Source: Bradyrhizobium sp. 190
Lineage (GTDB): Bacteria; Pseudomonadota; Alphaproteobacteria; Rhizobiales; Xanthobacteraceae
Direction of reading: 5' to 3'
Length of the DNA: 64,000 nucleotides
Assembly (NCBI RefSeq): GCF_023073415.1
Contig: NZ_JADPJL010000023.1
Location: forward strand, 62,001 to 126,000
The notes beneath the pieces were generated by a model. The model was not told where the DNA came from and did not search any database. It was given only the letters and a program-made list of their open reading frames with translations. Shown piece by piece: positions 53,050-63,170 of this stretch. The position numbers and the translations under genes are program-made. How positions within the stretch are numbered: position 1 is the stretch's first letter; every line of letters starts with the position of its first letter.

Positions 53050-53514
53050 TCAGAAATCGAGCGGCGCGTTGTCGACCACCTCCTTCATGACGAAGAACGT
53101 TCGGGTCTGGCGGACGCCCGGCAGCGCGATCAATTGGTCGCCATGGATGCGGTTGAAATCCTCCATGTCGCCGACGCGGATCTTGAGGAAATAGTCGAAA
53201 TCGCCGGCCACCAGATGGCAATCCAGCACGAATTTCAGTTGCGCGATTGCCCGCTCGAAGGTGGCAAAGCTTTCCGGCGTGGAGCGGTCGAGCACGACGC
53301 CCACCATGACCAGCGCCCCCTTGCCGACCTTGCGCGGCGCCACCATCGCCCTGACCTGGGCGACATAGCCCTCGTCGAACAGGCGCTGGGTGCGGCGGTG
53401 ACAGGTTGCGGCGCTGACGCCGGCCGTTTCGGCCAGCTCGGCATTGGTCAGCCGGCCGTTATTCTGCAGCAAACGCAATATCTTAAGATCGATGCGGTCG
53501 AGTCTGCCGGCCAT
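53050..53514 (-). CDS. acdR: Lrp/AsnC-family regulator of ACC deaminase
   Basis: A 154-residue Lrp/AsnC-type regulator: N-terminal winged helix ([40 protein letters not shown]) and a C-terminal RAM/effector domain ([40 protein letters not shown]). It is divergent from acdS with 160 bp between the starts. This pairing is the known arrangement in rhizobia and Pseudomonas, where AcdR activates acdS. The gene name rests on family plus position. Confidence 0.88.
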   Translation of the reverse strand: MAGRLDRIDLKILRLLQNNGRLTNAELAETAGVSAATCHRRTQRLFDEGYVAQVRAMVAPRKVGKGALVMVGVVLDRSTPESFATFERAIAQLKFVLDCHLVAGDFDYFLKIRVGDMEDFNRIHGDQLIALPGVRQTRTFFVMKEVVDNAPLDF

Positions 53515-53674
53515 GAAAGAATCTTCCAGAGATAAGCATATTATCGGACGAATAGATAATCCAATACGATTCTGGCGCAATATTAGCGCAAGTAGCTTGA
53601 TGGATTCGAGAGCACCTTTCCAAGGCTCGATGATAGGGCGTTTCCCGGACATCAGATCATCAACGGGGACGACG

Positions 53675-54688
53675 ATGCTGGAGAAATTCGAACGCTATCC
53701 GCTCACCTTCGGGCCCACCCATATCGAAAAGCTGGAGCGGCTGTCGCAGCATCTCGGCGGCAAGGTCGAGCTCTACGCCAAGCGGGAGGATTGCAATTCG
53801 GGGCTTGCCTTCGGCGGCAATAAGTTGCGCAAGCTCGAATATATCATCCCGGACGCGATCGCTTCCAATGCGGACACGCTGGTCTCGATCGGCGGCGTGC
53901 AGTCCAACCACACCCGCATGGTCGCAGCCGTCGCGGCCAAGATCGGCATGAAGTGCCGCCTGGTGCAGGAAAGCTGGGTGCCGCACGAGGACGCGGTCTA
54001 CGACCGCGTCGGCAATATCCTGCTCAGCCGGGTGATGGGCGCCGATGTGCGGTTGGTCGATGAAGGTTTCGACATCGGTATCCGCCAAAGCTGGGAAGAG
54101 GCAATCGCGGATGTGAAGGCCAAGGGCGGCAAGCCCTATGCGATCCCGGCGGGCGCCTCCGTGCATAAGTATGGCGGGCTCGGCTATGTCGGTTTCGCCG
54201 AAGAAGTCAGGGCGCAGGAGAAGGAGCTCGGCTTCGCCTTCGATTACATCGTGGTCTGCACGGTCACCGGCTCGACCCATGCCGGCATGCTGGTGGGATT
54301 TGCCAAGGACGGCCGCGCGCGCAAGGTGATCGGCATCGACGCTTCCTTTACGCCCGCCCAGACCAAGGCTCAGGTGCTCGACATCGCCCGCAACACCGCT
54401 GATCTCGTTGAATTGGGCCAGGAACTCGTCGGGGACGATGTCGTCCTGATCGAGGACTACGCCTATCCGGCCTATGGCGTTCCCTCGGAGGAGACCAAGG
54501 AGGCGATCCGGCTCTGCGCGCGCCTCGAAGGCATGATCACCGATCCGGTCTACGAGGGAAAATCCATGCAGGGCATGATCGACCTCGTAAACAAGGGCTA
54601 TTTCCCGAAGGGATCGAAGGTGCTCTACGCCCATCTTGGCGGCGCGCCCGCGATCAACGGATACGCCTACACGTTCCGCAACGGATGA
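53675..54688 (+). CDS. acdS: 1-aminocyclopropane-1-carboxylate deaminase
   Basis: A 337-residue PLP enzyme that cleaves ACC, the precursor of plant ethylene, into 2-oxobutanoate and ammonia. It has the family hallmarks: [20 protein letters not shown] with the PLP lysine in [47 protein letters not shown], and [13 protein letters not shown]. Two residues used to separate ACC deaminases from D-cysteine desulfhydrases are E and L near positions 295 and 322; the segment [12 protein letters not shown] contains the first. The start ATG 53675 matches other AcdS proteins, the upstream frame to 53444 does not. Typical of root-associated rhizobia. Confidence 0.95.
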   Translation: MLEKFERYPLTFGPTHIEKLERLSQHLGGKVELYAKREDCNSGLAFGGNKLRKLEYIIPDAIASNADTLVSIGGVQSNHTRMVAAVAAKIGMKCRLVQESWVPHEDAVYDRVGNILLSRVMGADVRLVDEGFDIGIRQSWEEAIADVKAKGGKPYAIPAGASVHKYGGLGYVGFAEEVRAQEKELGFAFDYIVVCTVTGSTHAGMLVGFAKDGRARKVIGIDASFTPAQTKAQVLDIARNTADLVELGQELVGDDVVLIEDYAYPAYGVPSEETKEAIRLCARLEGMITDPVYEGKSMQGMIDLVNKGYFPKGSKVLYAHLGGAPAINGYAYTFRNG

Positions 54689-54697
54689 CGGCTGCCA

Positions 54698-54823
54698 TAG
54701 CGTTTTCGAGCGAAGCATGCCCTCGGACTTGATCCGGGGGTGGATGTCGGTTCGCGTGAAGAAAAACGCGTCAAAACAAGAATCTAGAGCTTCGATTCTG
54801 ATTCAATCAGGCCCGAAGCTCTA
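54698..54823. repeat. Palindromic intergenic repeat, second copy
   Basis: Shares with 38836-38937 the segments GCGTTTTCGAGCGAAG, GGTTCGCGTGAAGAAAAACG, CGTCAAAACAAGAATC and a terminal palindrome (AGAGCTTCG ... CGAAGCTCT, 54786-54821) enclosing GATTCAATC. The recQ stop codon TAG (54821-54823) lies at its edge, so the end of recQ is formed by the repeat. Between acdS and recQ. Confidence 0.8.
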
Positions 54824-56677
54824 GATGTCCGCCGCCCGCACCAGCGCGAGCAGTTCGTCGCCGTAATGTTCGAGCTTCTTGTCGCCGATCCCAGGGATGT
54901 TGCGGAGCTCGTTGAGCGTCGAAGGTCGTGCGGCGGCGATGCCGTCGATGGTGGAATCATGCAGCACGACATAGGCGGGCACGCTGCGCTGGCGCGCGAT
55001 GTCGGAGCGCCATGCCCGCAGCGCTGCCTGCAGGCCGGCGTCAGCAGGCTTGGTATCGGCGCGCGGTGCCAGGTCGCCTCGCCTTGATTTGGCGCGGCTG
55101 GCGCGGATGCGTGTTCCGGGCGCCGCCTCGCGCAGCATCACCTCGGTCTCGCCTTTCAGGACGCCGCGAGCGCTTTCCGTCAGCTTCAGCGCGCCAAAGG
55201 CTTCGCTGTCGGCCCGCAGATGGCCCATGGCGACCAATTGGCGGATCACGGCGCGCCATTGCTTCTCGTTGAGATCAGTGCCGATGCCGAACACGGACAG
55301 CTTGTCGTGGCCGAATTGCGTGACGCGCTCGGTCATGCGGCCGACCAGCACGTCGATCAGGTGCATGGCGCCGAAACGTTGCCCGGTGCGGTAGGCGCAG
55401 GACAGCAGTTTTTGCGCAGCGACCTTGCCGTCGCGAAGCTGCGGCGGCGACAGGCAGTTGTCGCAATTGCCGCAACTGCCTGCGTGCACGGCCTCGCCGA
55501 AATAACCGAGCAGGCGGCCGCGCCGGCAGCCCGCGGTTTCCGCCAGCGCAACCAGCGCGTCGAGCTTGCCGATCGACACGCGCTTGAACGCGTCGGAGCC
55601 GGTGGATTCGTCGATCATGCGGCGCTGTTGCACGATGTCGGACAGGCCATAGGCCATCCAGGCGCTGGAGGGTTTTCCGTCGCGCCCGGCGCGTCCGGTC
55701 TCCTGGTAATAGGCCTCGATGCTTTTCGGCAGGTCGAGATGCGCCACGAACCGTACATCCGGCTTGTCGATCCCCATGCCGAACGCGATGGTGGCGACGA
55801 TGACGACGCCGTCCTCGTTGATAAAGCGATCCTGGTTGCGGGCCCGAATGCCGGCGTCAAGCCCGGCGTGATAGGGCAGGGCCGGGATGCCGGCGCTGGT
55901 CAGGGCTGCCGCGGTGTCCTCGACCTTGGCGCGCGACAGGCAATAGACGATGCCGGCGTCGCCCGCGTGGCGTTCACTGATGAAAGCCTTGAGCTGGGCC
56001 GGGGCGTTCTGTTTTTCGATGATCTCATAACGAATATTCGGGCGGTCGAAACTCGCGACGAAGCTTGGTGCACCGGCAAGCCCGAGCCGGGCGATGATCT
56101 CCTTGCGCGTCATCTCGTCGGCGGTCGCGGTCAGCGCGATGCGCGGCACGTCGGGAAAGCGTTCGGCGATCACCGACAGTCCGATATACTCGGGGCGAAA
56201 GTCGTGCCCCCATTGCGACACGCAATGCGCCTCGTCGATCGCAAACAGCGCGATTTTGGCTTGGCCGAGCAAGGCAAGGCAACGTGGCGTCAGAAGCCGT
56301 TCAGGCGCGACGTAGAGCAGGTCGAGGTCGCCGGCGAGCAGCCGCCGCTCGACTTCCGAGGCTTCGTCAAACGACAGTGTCGAGTTCAACACCGCCGCGT
56401 TGACGCCGGCCTCCAGCAGTCCCGCGACCTGGTCGCGCATCAGCGCGATCAGCGGCGACACCACGATGCCGCAGCCTTCGCGCAACAAGGACGGCAGTTG
56501 ATAGCACAGCGACTTGCCGCCGCCGGTCGGCATCAGCACCAGGCAGTTGCCGCCGTCCGTCACGTGCCTGACGATTTCCTCCTGCGCGCCGCGAAAGGCC
56601 GGCAGGCCGAACACCGAGTTCAGCACGGACAACGCATCGGGAACATCGTCGCGATGAAGGGCTACGGGAGAAGACAT
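54821..56677 (-). CDS. recQ: ATP-dependent DNA helicase RecQ
   Basis: A 618-residue RecQ. Domain order: helicase (1-340) with Walker [20 protein letters not shown] box [16 protein letters not shown], and motif [15 protein letters not shown]; zinc-binding region with four cysteines ([12 protein letters not shown], then CGNCDNC); winged-helix RQC; and C-terminal HRDC (about 535-618, ending [20 protein letters not shown]). It unwinds DNA from 3' to 5' and works in recombination repair. ATG 56677 overlaps the upstream stop by one base (TAATG). The ORF is open further upstream but matches the VWA gene region in another frame. Confidence 0.96.
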   Translation of the reverse strand: MSSPVALHRDDVPDALSVLNSVFGLPAFRGAQEEIVRHVTDGGNCLVLMPTGGGKSLCYQLPSLLREGCGIVVSPLIALMRDQVAGLLEAGVNAAVLNSTLSFDEASEVERRLLAGDLDLLYVAPERLLTPRCLALLGQAKIALFAIDEAHCVSQWGHDFRPEYIGLSVIAERFPDVPRIALTATADEMTRKEIIARLGLAGAPSFVASFDRPNIRYEIIEKQNAPAQLKAFISERHAGDAGIVYCLSRAKVEDTAAALTSAGIPALPYHAGLDAGIRARNQDRFINEDGVVIVATIAFGMGIDKPDVRFVAHLDLPKSIEAYYQETGRAGRDGKPSSAWMAYGLSDIVQQRRMIDESTGSDAFKRVSIGKLDALVALAETAGCRRGRLLGYFGEAVHAGSCGNCDNCLSPPQLRDGKVAAQKLLSCAYRTGQRFGAMHLIDVLVGRMTERVTQFGHDKLSVFGIGTDLNEKQWRAVIRQLVAMGHLRADSEAFGALKLTESARGVLKGETEVMLREAAPGTRIRASRAKSRRGDLAPRADTKPADAGLQAALRAWRSDIARQRSVPAYVVLHDSTIDGIAAARPSTLNELRNIPGIGDKKLEHYGDELLALVRAADI

Positions 56678-58053
56678 TACTGATAGCTCGCCACGATATC
56701 CGATACCGCGCGTTCGAGCTGCTTCGCGGTCGCGCATTGGCGGACCACGGTGCAGAAGGTCGAATAGCGCGGCATTTCGGAATCGCCCCAGCCCCAGGCC
56801 ATGCGGCCCTCCGGATTGAGCCAGACCACCCGCTTCGACCGCTCGGCGATGCGGCGAAGGATGTCGGCGCGGGGATCGAGATTGTTGCTGCGGGCGTCGC
56901 CGAGCACAATCACGGTGGTTTGCGGCGTAATCGCGCTCATCCACCCGTGTTCGAAATCGGAAAAGGAGTTGCCGTAGTCGGACGAGCCGAAGCCTGCCTT
57001 GGACATGATCTCGGCCATCGCCTCTTCGGGCGATTTGGATTCCAGGATGTCGCTGACTTCGATCAGGTGCCCGGAGAACGCAAACGAACGGACGTCGTCC
57101 ACCACCTCGTGCAGGCTGTGGATCAGCAGCAGGAAGAAATCGGACACCCGCGCCACCGAGCCGGAGACGTCGCAGATTGCAATGATCTTCGGCTTGTCGC
57201 GATGCCGCCGTTTCCAGGCGGTGAGGAACGGCACGCCGCCCCAGGCGGCGTTGCGACGGATGGTGCGGCGCACGTCGAGATGGCCGCGGCGCTGTCGCTT
57301 GCGCGGCTTGGAGTAGCGCTCGCGCAGGCGGCGCGCGATCTGGCGAATGAGATGCCGCATCTGCTCGACCTGCCGCGGCTCGATCCGCGACAGCGGCGCG
57401 TTGCGCAGGATGTCGTTGCGCAGGTTTTCAGCCTCCTCGCGCCCGTAGAGCATCAGCGCCTGGGAAACCGTTTCGCGAACTGTGCCCCGCAGTCCATCCA
57501 GCGCATTTGTCAGCCGCTCCGCCATCGCCGGGTTGGTGGCGGTGAGATTATCGAGATCGTCGCGCAGGCGCTCGAGGCCCATCTGATCGAGGATGCGGCC
57601 GGAGAAGATGCCGCGCTGCGTGAAATAGCGGATGTCGGACAGCGAGGCTGCGCTCGCCGCGTTGGCGATGGCCGCCGAAATCTGGTTGCGGTCCTGCGCC
57701 AGCAGCATCTGGGCGAGTTGGCCGAGCCCGTCGGCCTGCTCGTCGCCGCCGCTTGAATCGCCAGGCGAATCGGACGCTGAATTGGACCCCGACTGATCCT
57801 GCTCCTCGGCCTTGCCGTCCTCGGGCGGAGATTGTGGCTCGGGCTGATCGAAGAACAGGTCGAAGCAATCGCCGAGCGCCTTCTTCTCGTCCTGCGTCTT
57901 GGCAAGCGTCAGCAGAAAAGTGTCGCGCAGGATCGTGCGATCGGTAAAGCCGACCTTGGAGACGGCCCGCATCGCGTCGATGCTTTCGGCCGGCGAGAGC
58001 CTCACGCCTGCGCCCCGCGCCGCACGAAAGAAGCGATGCAGGTTCTCTCTCAT
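56677..58053 (-). CDS. VWA-domain (CoxE-like) protein
   Basis: A 458-residue VWA protein of the CoxE-like family (DUF58/VWA superfamily). A helical N-terminal domain (about 1-250) leads to a von Willebrand factor A domain (about 275-458) with a MIDAS motif in [16 protein letters not shown] (DxSxS) and a later threonine/aspartate in [11 protein letters not shown]. An acidic, Ser-rich linker lies at about 85-125 ([20 protein letters not shown]). Start ATG 58053. The MoxR ATPase gene ends seven bases upstream. Such MoxR-VWA pairs act as metal-insertion or chaperone systems. Confidence 0.9.
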   Translation of the reverse strand: MRENLHRFFRAARGAGVRLSPAESIDAMRAVSKVGFTDRTILRDTFLLTLAKTQDEKKALGDCFDLFFDQPEPQSPPEDGKAEEQDQSGSNSASDSPGDSSGGDEQADGLGQLAQMLLAQDRNQISAAIANAASAASLSDIRYFTQRGIFSGRILDQMGLERLRDDLDNLTATNPAMAERLTNALDGLRGTVRETVSQALMLYGREEAENLRNDILRNAPLSRIEPRQVEQMRHLIRQIARRLRERYSKPRKRQRRGHLDVRRTIRRNAAWGGVPFLTAWKRRHRDKPKIIAICDVSGSVARVSDFFLLLIHSLHEVVDDVRSFAFSGHLIEVSDILESKSPEEAMAEIMSKAGFGSSDYGNSFSDFEHGWMSAITPQTTVIVLGDARSNNLDPRADILRRIAERSKRVVWLNPEGRMAWGWGDSEMPRYSTFCTVVRQCATAKQLERAVSDIVASYQ

Positions 58054-58060
58054 TCGCCCG

Positions 58061-59008
58061 TCACCCGAAGACGTTTTGACGCGAGGCCTTGGCGATGAAG
58101 GTGGAGACCTGAGGCATGGTGGCCTCGATGTCCGCCTCATATTTCAGGAGAACGTTCAGCGTATCCTTGACCACCTCGTGGCCAAGCTCCGGCGCCTGCA
58201 GCAGCACCAGCACGCGCGCCCAGTCGATGGTTTCGCTGACCGACGGCAGCTTCTTGAGATCAAGCGTGCGGACTTCGTGGATGAAGCCGACCATCTGCTT
58301 GCGCAGCGTCTGCGAAATGCCGGGCACCCGGCTTTCGACAATGCGCTCTTCCAGCCTCTGTTCGGGGAAGCCGATATGCAGATGCAGGCAACGCCGCTTC
58401 AGCGCGTCGCCGAGATCGCGCTCGCTGTTCGAAGTCAGGATCACGGTCGGCGCTGCGACGGCGACAACGGTGCCGAGTTCGGGGATGGTCACCTGGAAGT
58501 CGCTGAGAATTTCGAGCAGCAGCGATTCGAACTCCGCGTCCGATTTGTCGATTTCGTCGATCAGCAATACGCAGCCGGCGGGCTGCTCCAGCGCCTGCAG
58601 CAACGGCCGCGGCTCAACGAACTCCTTGGAGAAGAACACGTCGCCGAAATCGTGAAGCTGATTGAGCGCCGCTTCCAGCGTCGGCGCGCCGCCGAGCACT
58701 TCGCCGAGCTTGTCCTTCAGGATCTGCGTGTACAGAAGCTGCTTGGCGTATTTCCACTCGTAGAGCGCCTTGGCCTCGTCGAGGCCTTCATAGCATTGCA
58801 GGCGGATCATCTTCATGCCGCGCCAGGCGGCGATCGCTTTCGCAAGCTCGGTCTTGCCGACGCCGGCGGGGCCTTCGACCAGAATGGGTTTTTCGATCTG
58901 CTGCGCCAGATAGACCGCGGTCGCGATCTGGCGGCTCGCAATATAGCCTTGCGCCGCAAGGCCGCTTTCCACTGCCTCGATCGAGGCCGACGGCCTGATA
59001 TCAGCCAC
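58061..59008 (-). CDS. MoxR-type AAA+ ATPase (CoxD-like)
   Basis: A 315-residue AAA+ ATPase of the MoxR type: Walker A LVEGPAGVGKTELAKAI, Walker B CVLLIDEIDKSD, sensor 1 VILTSNSERDLGDALKRRCL with the arginine finger following. GTG 59008 with GGAG nine bases upstream is the better start; TTG 59017 lacks spacing. It pairs with the downstream VWA gene, and possibly supports assembly or metal insertion into a client. In CO-dehydrogenase clusters such pairs are called CoxD/CoxE, but no Cox genes are here. Confidence 0.92.
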   Translation of the reverse strand: MADIRPSASIEAVESGLAAQGYIASRQIATAVYLAQQIEKPILVEGPAGVGKTELAKAIAAWRGMKMIRLQCYEGLDEAKALYEWKYAKQLLYTQILKDKLGEVLGGAPTLEAALNQLHDFGDVFFSKEFVEPRPLLQALEQPAGCVLLIDEIDKSDAEFESLLLEILSDFQVTIPELGTVVAVAAPTVILTSNSERDLGDALKRRCLHLHIGFPEQRLEERIVESRVPGISQTLRKQMVGFIHEVRTLDLKKLPSVSETIDWARVLVLLQAPELGHEVVKDTLNVLLKYEADIEATMPQVSTFIAKASRQNVFG

Positions 59009-59115
59009 GGGTTTCAACTCCGAATTCGATAGATTTCAGAACGTTCTGCCTGCGTTCCCGGCAAAGAACAAGCGCCGTTTCGTCATAAGGCGGCGGTAAA
59101 ATCCGCTATTTCCGC

Positions 59116-59748
59116 CTAGCGCAATGCAAGTCCGGTCGCGGCTTCCAGTTCCGTGATCGCCTGCGCCGCATTGACCACCTTGATCGTGGTCATGCCCATC
59201 TCGCGCGCCGGCTTGAGGTTGACGCCGAGGTCGTCGAGATAGACGCAGTTTTTGGGCTCGACCTGCAGCGTCTCGACCATCATCCGGTAGATGCGTGGAT
59301 CGGGTTTGCGCAGGCCGATCTTCGCGGATTCGATGACATGGTCGAACAGCGCCATCACTTCGGCGACATAGAGCTTGCGGCCGCTGTGGCTGCCGATCGC
59401 GTTGGCGGGAAGGTTGTTGGTGATGCAGCCGGTCTTGAACTTTGCCTTCACGCGCTTGAGCGCCTCGACCATCTCGGGCCGCAGGTCCCCCGACAGCAGC
59501 GGCAGCACGTCCTTGCCGCGAACCGCCGCGCCCAATGCCAGAGATTCGGCCGCGAACAATTCGTCGAAGGCTTCGATGTCCACCTCGGCGCGCTCGAACT
59601 TCGCCCAGGCGTTCTCCAGATGATTGGCCGCGTTGGTGCGCCGGATGATGTCGGCGGGCAGCCCGCGTTCGGTCTCATACCGCGTAAACGCCTCGAACGG
59701 CGAGGTGGTCAGCACGCCGCCGAAATCCCAGATCACTGCCTCGATCAT
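59116..59748 (-). CDS. HAD-superfamily hydrolase
   Basis: A 210-residue HAD hydrolase. Motif I is VIWDFGGVLTTSPFEA with the nucleophilic aspartate followed by FGGV in place of the usual DxD partner; motif II CITNN; motif III KIGLRKPDPRIY; motif IV CVYLDDLGVNL. The second aspartate of DxD is replaced by glycine, as in the epoxide-hydrolase/haloacid-dehalogenase branch. The substrate is unknown. ATG 59748 follows AGGCAAG; the longer frame to 59832 overlaps the divergent protease. Confidence 0.88.
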   Translation of the reverse strand: MIEAVIWDFGGVLTTSPFEAFTRYETERGLPADIIRRTNAANHLENAWAKFERAEVDIEAFDELFAAESLALGAAVRGKDVLPLLSGDLRPEMVEALKRVKAKFKTGCITNNLPANAIGSHSGRKLYVAEVMALFDHVIESAKIGLRKPDPRIYRMMVETLQVEPKNCVYLDDLGVNLKPAREMGMTTIKVVNAAQAITELEAATGLALR

Positions 59749-59858
59749 CTTGCCCTGCCTGAAATAGATGTGTGGCGAGCGGCTAACACGAATTATCAGC
59801 TGGAACCAGTGCGATCCGGCGCTTGGCGACATGCGCAGCGCGGGTTATTGCTGCGCCG

Positions 59859-60632
59859 ATGAACATCCTGCCTCGCCTGATCGCCAGCTATATTGCCGGC
59901 CTTGCCCTGCTGCTATCCGTTCCCGCGCATGCCGTCGTCGGCGGCGGTGCGCCGTCGACGGAAGGCGTGGCCCGCTCGGTCGTTACCATCGTCGGCTCGC
60001 GCGGCAATTTTTGCACCGGCGCGCTGATCGCGCCGAAGCTGGTGTTGACCGCGGCGCATTGCGTGCCATCAGGCGCGGACTACAAGATCGTCGAATATGG
60101 CGCGGACCGGCAGGCGTCGCTGCAGGACGTCAGGGCGGTCGCCATCCATCCCGGTTTCAACATGCAGGCGATGTCGGGACATCGCGCGACGGCGGATGTC
60201 GCGTTGCTGCAATTGGCCGCGGTACCCAAAGGAAAGACACCGGCCACGCTCGGATTGCCCAACATCCCGATCAATGTCGGTGGCCGCTTCACCATCGCCG
60301 GCATCGGCGTGACCGTGCGCGGCGACGGCAAGAGCGGCGGCACCATCCGCGTCGCCGGCCTGGTCGCGACCGGCAAGCCGGGGACATTGCAGATCAGGCT
60401 GGTCGATCCCGTGGGGCAGGGCACGCGTGAGGGGCTCGGCGCCTGCACCGGAGATTCCGGCGCGCCTGTTTTCGAGGACAAGCAAGGCGGCCCCGTTATT
60501 GTCGGCGTGGTGAGCTGGTCGACCGGGCCGAACGGCTCGGCGGGTTGTGGCGGCATGACCGGGGTCACGCCGTTGACGCTGTATCGGGACTGGATACTGC
60601 AGACGGCGCAGAAGTGGGGCGCGGGGTTGTAA
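59859..60632 (+). CDS. Trypsin-like (S1A) secreted serine protease
   Basis: A 257-residue exported protease. Signal peptide YIAGLALLLSVPAHA and a catalytic domain beginning at VVGGGAPSTEGVARSV. Triad residues are in LVLTAAHCVPSG (His), ATADVALLQLAAV (Asp) and GACTGDSGAPVFE (Ser). Cysteines near the active site (NFCTG and AAHC) match the usual first disulfide. Trypsin-type S1A proteases are uncommon in bacteria except some alphaproteobacteria. ATG 59859 is selected by the signal peptide. Confidence 0.88.
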   Translation: MNILPRLIASYIAGLALLLSVPAHAVVGGGAPSTEGVARSVVTIVGSRGNFCTGALIAPKLVLTAAHCVPSGADYKIVEYGADRQASLQDVRAVAIHPGFNMQAMSGHRATADVALLQLAAVPKGKTPATLGLPNIPINVGGRFTIAGIGVTVRGDGKSGGTIRVAGLVATGKPGTLQIRLVDPVGQGTREGLGACTGDSGAPVFEDKQGGPVIVGVVSWSTGPNGSAGCGGMTGVTPLTLYRDWILQTAQKWGAGL

Positions 60633-60635
60633 CTA

Positions 60636-60755
60636 CGTCGTCCCTGCGAACGCAGGGACCCATACGCCGCGGCCCGTCGGCAAGATGACGGAAGCTAATT
60701 GTCTTCGTAACAATTAATGACGGTGGTTATGGGTCCCTGCGTTCGCAGGGACGAC
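60636..60755. repeat. Inverted pair of GTCGTCCCTGCGAA-type palindromic repeats
   Basis: CGTCGTCCCTGCGAACGCAG plus GGACCCATACGCCGC (60636-60670) faces TTATGGGTCCCTGCGTTCGC plus AGGGACGACAA (60727-60757 region). The two copies are near-perfect inverted complements over about 28 bases and could fold together as a BIME-like hairpin between convergent protease and acyl-CoA synthetase genes. Confidence 0.82.
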
Positions 60756-60776
60756 AATGACCACTGAGCCAGCCAC

Positions 60777-62999
60777 TTAATGCTTCGCCGCGTTGTTCGC
60801 AGCGGCGTTGTTCAGCACGATCAGGCCGTCGACGGCGACGCCGACCTTGCTGTTGATCAAAAACGGATTCACGTCGATCGACGCAATCCGGTTGCCGGCA
60901 TCCGCCATCAGATTGGAGAGGCCCACGAGCGCCTTCACGGCGGAAGGCTCGTGCAGCGCCGGCTTGCCGCGATAGCCCTTCATCTTCACGCCGGCCTTGG
61001 TCTTGGCGATCAGCTGCTTCGCCTCGGCCTCGTCCAGCGGGGCGCCGGCGAGCGCGACGTCCTTCATCAGTTCGATATCGACGCCGCCGGTTCCGAACAG
61101 CACCACCGGCCCCATCTCGGCGTCGAGCGAGGCGCCGACCACGAGCTCAAGGTCGGCCTTGACCTGCTGCGCGATCAGAATGCCTTCGAGCTTCGGCTTG
61201 CCCTTCAGCTTCTTCACCCGCGTGGTGATATCGTTGAACGCCTTTTTCACTTCGGAGGCGCTGTTGAGGTTCAACACCACGCCGCCGATGTCGGATTTGT
61301 GCAGGATGTCGGCGCTGACCACTTTGGCCACGACAGGAAAGCCGATCTTCTTGGCGATTTTCACCGCTTCCGCCGCGGTCTGTGCAATCTCTTCCTTTGA
61401 GACGGGAATGCCGTAGGCCTTGAGCAGCTTCTTCGATGCGACCTCGTCGAGCGCGGCGGCACCATTGGCGTTCTTGAGCGCCTTCTCCAGCACCGCCCGC
61501 GCGGAAGCCTTCGAGCTCGATATGATGTCGGGCACTTCCTTGCGCAGGGAAGAATATTCGATCAGCGATTTGATCGCGCCGACCGCCCGGTCGAGGCCCT
61601 GCATGACCGCGATATTCGGCAGCGATTTGCGCAAGGCCTTGGTGAATTCGGTAAACCCGATCGACATCGCGCTGATGTAGACCACGGGCTTGCTGGCGGC
61701 GCCGGCCATTTCGTTGACGATGCGCAAATTGCGTTCGCGCAATTCATGCGGCGCCTTCGGCAGTTCGGCGTCGATGATGACGATGTCGGTGTCGGGATCG
61801 TCGATCATGATCTTGATCGAGTTCATGTAGACCGAGGGGTCCACGACCGCGGCAAAGCCGGCATCGAGGGGATTGCCGACGATGCTGCCGGGACCGAGCA
61901 TCTTTGCCAGTTGTTCGGTCGCATTCGGGCTGAGCGGCGCAAAATTCAGGCCGGCCGAATAGAACGCGTCGATCAGGAGGCCACGCTTGCCGCCGGATAG
62001 CGATACCGCGGCGAGCCGGTTGCTCTTCGGCGGCTCGGCATGCACGAAACATTCGGTGGTCTCGATCAGTTCGTCGAGCCCGCGGACGCGGATGACGCCT
62101 TCGCGCGTCGAGATCGCATCGAAGGTTTCGATCGAGCCGGCAAGCGCGCCGGTATGCGCCATCGCGGCGGCGCGGCCTCCCTCGGAGGCGCCGAGCTTGA
62201 GTGCGATCACCGGCTTGCCGGCGGCGCGGGCGGCCTTGCAGGCTTCGCGAAACACTTTCGTATTTCGCACGCCTTCGAGATAAACCACGATGACGCGGAT
62301 CGAGGGATCGGCGGCGAAATAGGCCATCAGGTCCGGCGTCTCGAGGCCGGTCTCGTTACCGGTCGTGACCATGTAGCCGACACCGACGCCGCGATCCTCC
62401 AGCGTCTGGCGGATCGCCATGACGATCGCGCCAGATTGGCCGGCGATCGCCACAGGACCTGCTTCCATGGTGACGATGCGGTCGTCGATGTTGGTGAACA
62501 GCTTTTCGCCGGCGCTCAGATTGCCGAGACAGTTCGGGCCGGTGACGGCGAGGCCGGTCTCGCGCACCGCCTCCTTCAATTCGAGCGCCAGCCGCTGGCT
62601 GTCCTCGTCCTGCAACTCGCTGAAGCCCGAGGTGACGATGGTGGCGGAGCGCGCGCCGGCCGCCGCCGCGTCGCGGATCACCTGCACCGCGAAACGCGCC
62701 GGCACCAGCACCAGCACGTGATCGGGCTTTTCGGGGAGGCTGGCAAAATCCTTGTAGCAGGGCACGCCCCAGATCGTTTCGCGCTTGGCGTTGACCGGGA
62801 ACAACCCGCCTTCGTACTTGTACTTGATCAGATTGTTCCAGATGCGCTCGGCATAGTTGCCGGGCTTGTCGGTGGCGCCGACCAGTACGATATTGCGCGG
62901 GTGCAACATCGCATGAATGCTTTTGACGATGTCGCTGGCGTCAGGCGAAGGCGACCATTTTTCGGCTTGATGCGATGCGGTGCTTGCCTGAGCGTCCAT
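60777..62999 (-). CDS. ADP-forming acetyl/acyl-CoA synthetase
   Basis: A 740-residue fused acyl-CoA synthetase (NDP-forming). It combines the alpha part (CoA-binding, about 25-160, PRNIVLVGATDKPGNYAERI; succinyl-CoA ligase-like about 175-460 with ATTIVTSGFSELQDEDSQRL-type patterns and the phosphohistidine-type region) and the beta ATP-grasp part (about 520-740, ILHKSDIGGVVLNLNSASEV, VVGASLDAEMGPVVLFGTGG). It interconverts acyl-CoA and ADP with acid, CoA and ATP. The exact acyl group is unknown; alphaproteobacterial relatives include aromatic-acid enzymes. ATG 62999 is chosen because the family start matches. Confidence 0.9.
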   Translation of the reverse strand: MDAQASTASHQAEKWSPSPDASDIVKSIHAMLHPRNIVLVGATDKPGNYAERIWNNLIKYKYEGGLFPVNAKRETIWGVPCYKDFASLPEKPDHVLVLVPARFAVQVIRDAAAAGARSATIVTSGFSELQDEDSQRLALELKEAVRETGLAVTGPNCLGNLSAGEKLFTNIDDRIVTMEAGPVAIAGQSGAIVMAIRQTLEDRGVGVGYMVTTGNETGLETPDLMAYFAADPSIRVIVVYLEGVRNTKVFREACKAARAAGKPVIALKLGASEGGRAAAMAHTGALAGSIETFDAISTREGVIRVRGLDELIETTECFVHAEPPKSNRLAAVSLSGGKRGLLIDAFYSAGLNFAPLSPNATEQLAKMLGPGSIVGNPLDAGFAAVVDPSVYMNSIKIMIDDPDTDIVIIDAELPKAPHELRERNLRIVNEMAGAASKPVVYISAMSIGFTEFTKALRKSLPNIAVMQGLDRAVGAIKSLIEYSSLRKEVPDIISSSKASARAVLEKALKNANGAAALDEVASKKLLKAYGIPVSKEEIAQTAAEAVKIAKKIGFPVVAKVVSADILHKSDIGGVVLNLNSASEVKKAFNDITTRVKKLKGKPKLEGILIAQQVKADLELVVGASLDAEMGPVVLFGTGGVDIELMKDVALAGAPLDEAEAKQLIAKTKAGVKMKGYRGKPALHEPSAVKALVGLSNLMADAGNRIASIDVNPFLINSKVGVAVDGLIVLNNAAANNAAKH

Positions 63000-63170
63000 G
63001 GATATCCCTTGACTCTGTTGTCTTCTTTGGCCGTGGCGATCGAGCACGAACGCCGCGCCATGATCTTCTTATGATTGAGACCTTTTTATTGGGACTTGGC
63101 GAGTGTGGCAACACGCGCCGCGCGCGCAGCGCCATTCGCGTCGCGCACGATATCCCGGCTCGCGGAGAAT

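Noticed and set aside
55220..56683. 487-codon plus-strand frame
   Set aside because: Shadow of recQ on the opposite strand, with a His/Gln/Arg-rich composition.
57899..59032. 377-codon plus-strand frame
   Set aside because: Shadow of the MoxR ATPase gene.
62040..63074. 344-codon plus-strand frame
   Set aside because: Opposite-strand shadow of the ADP-forming synthetase gene.
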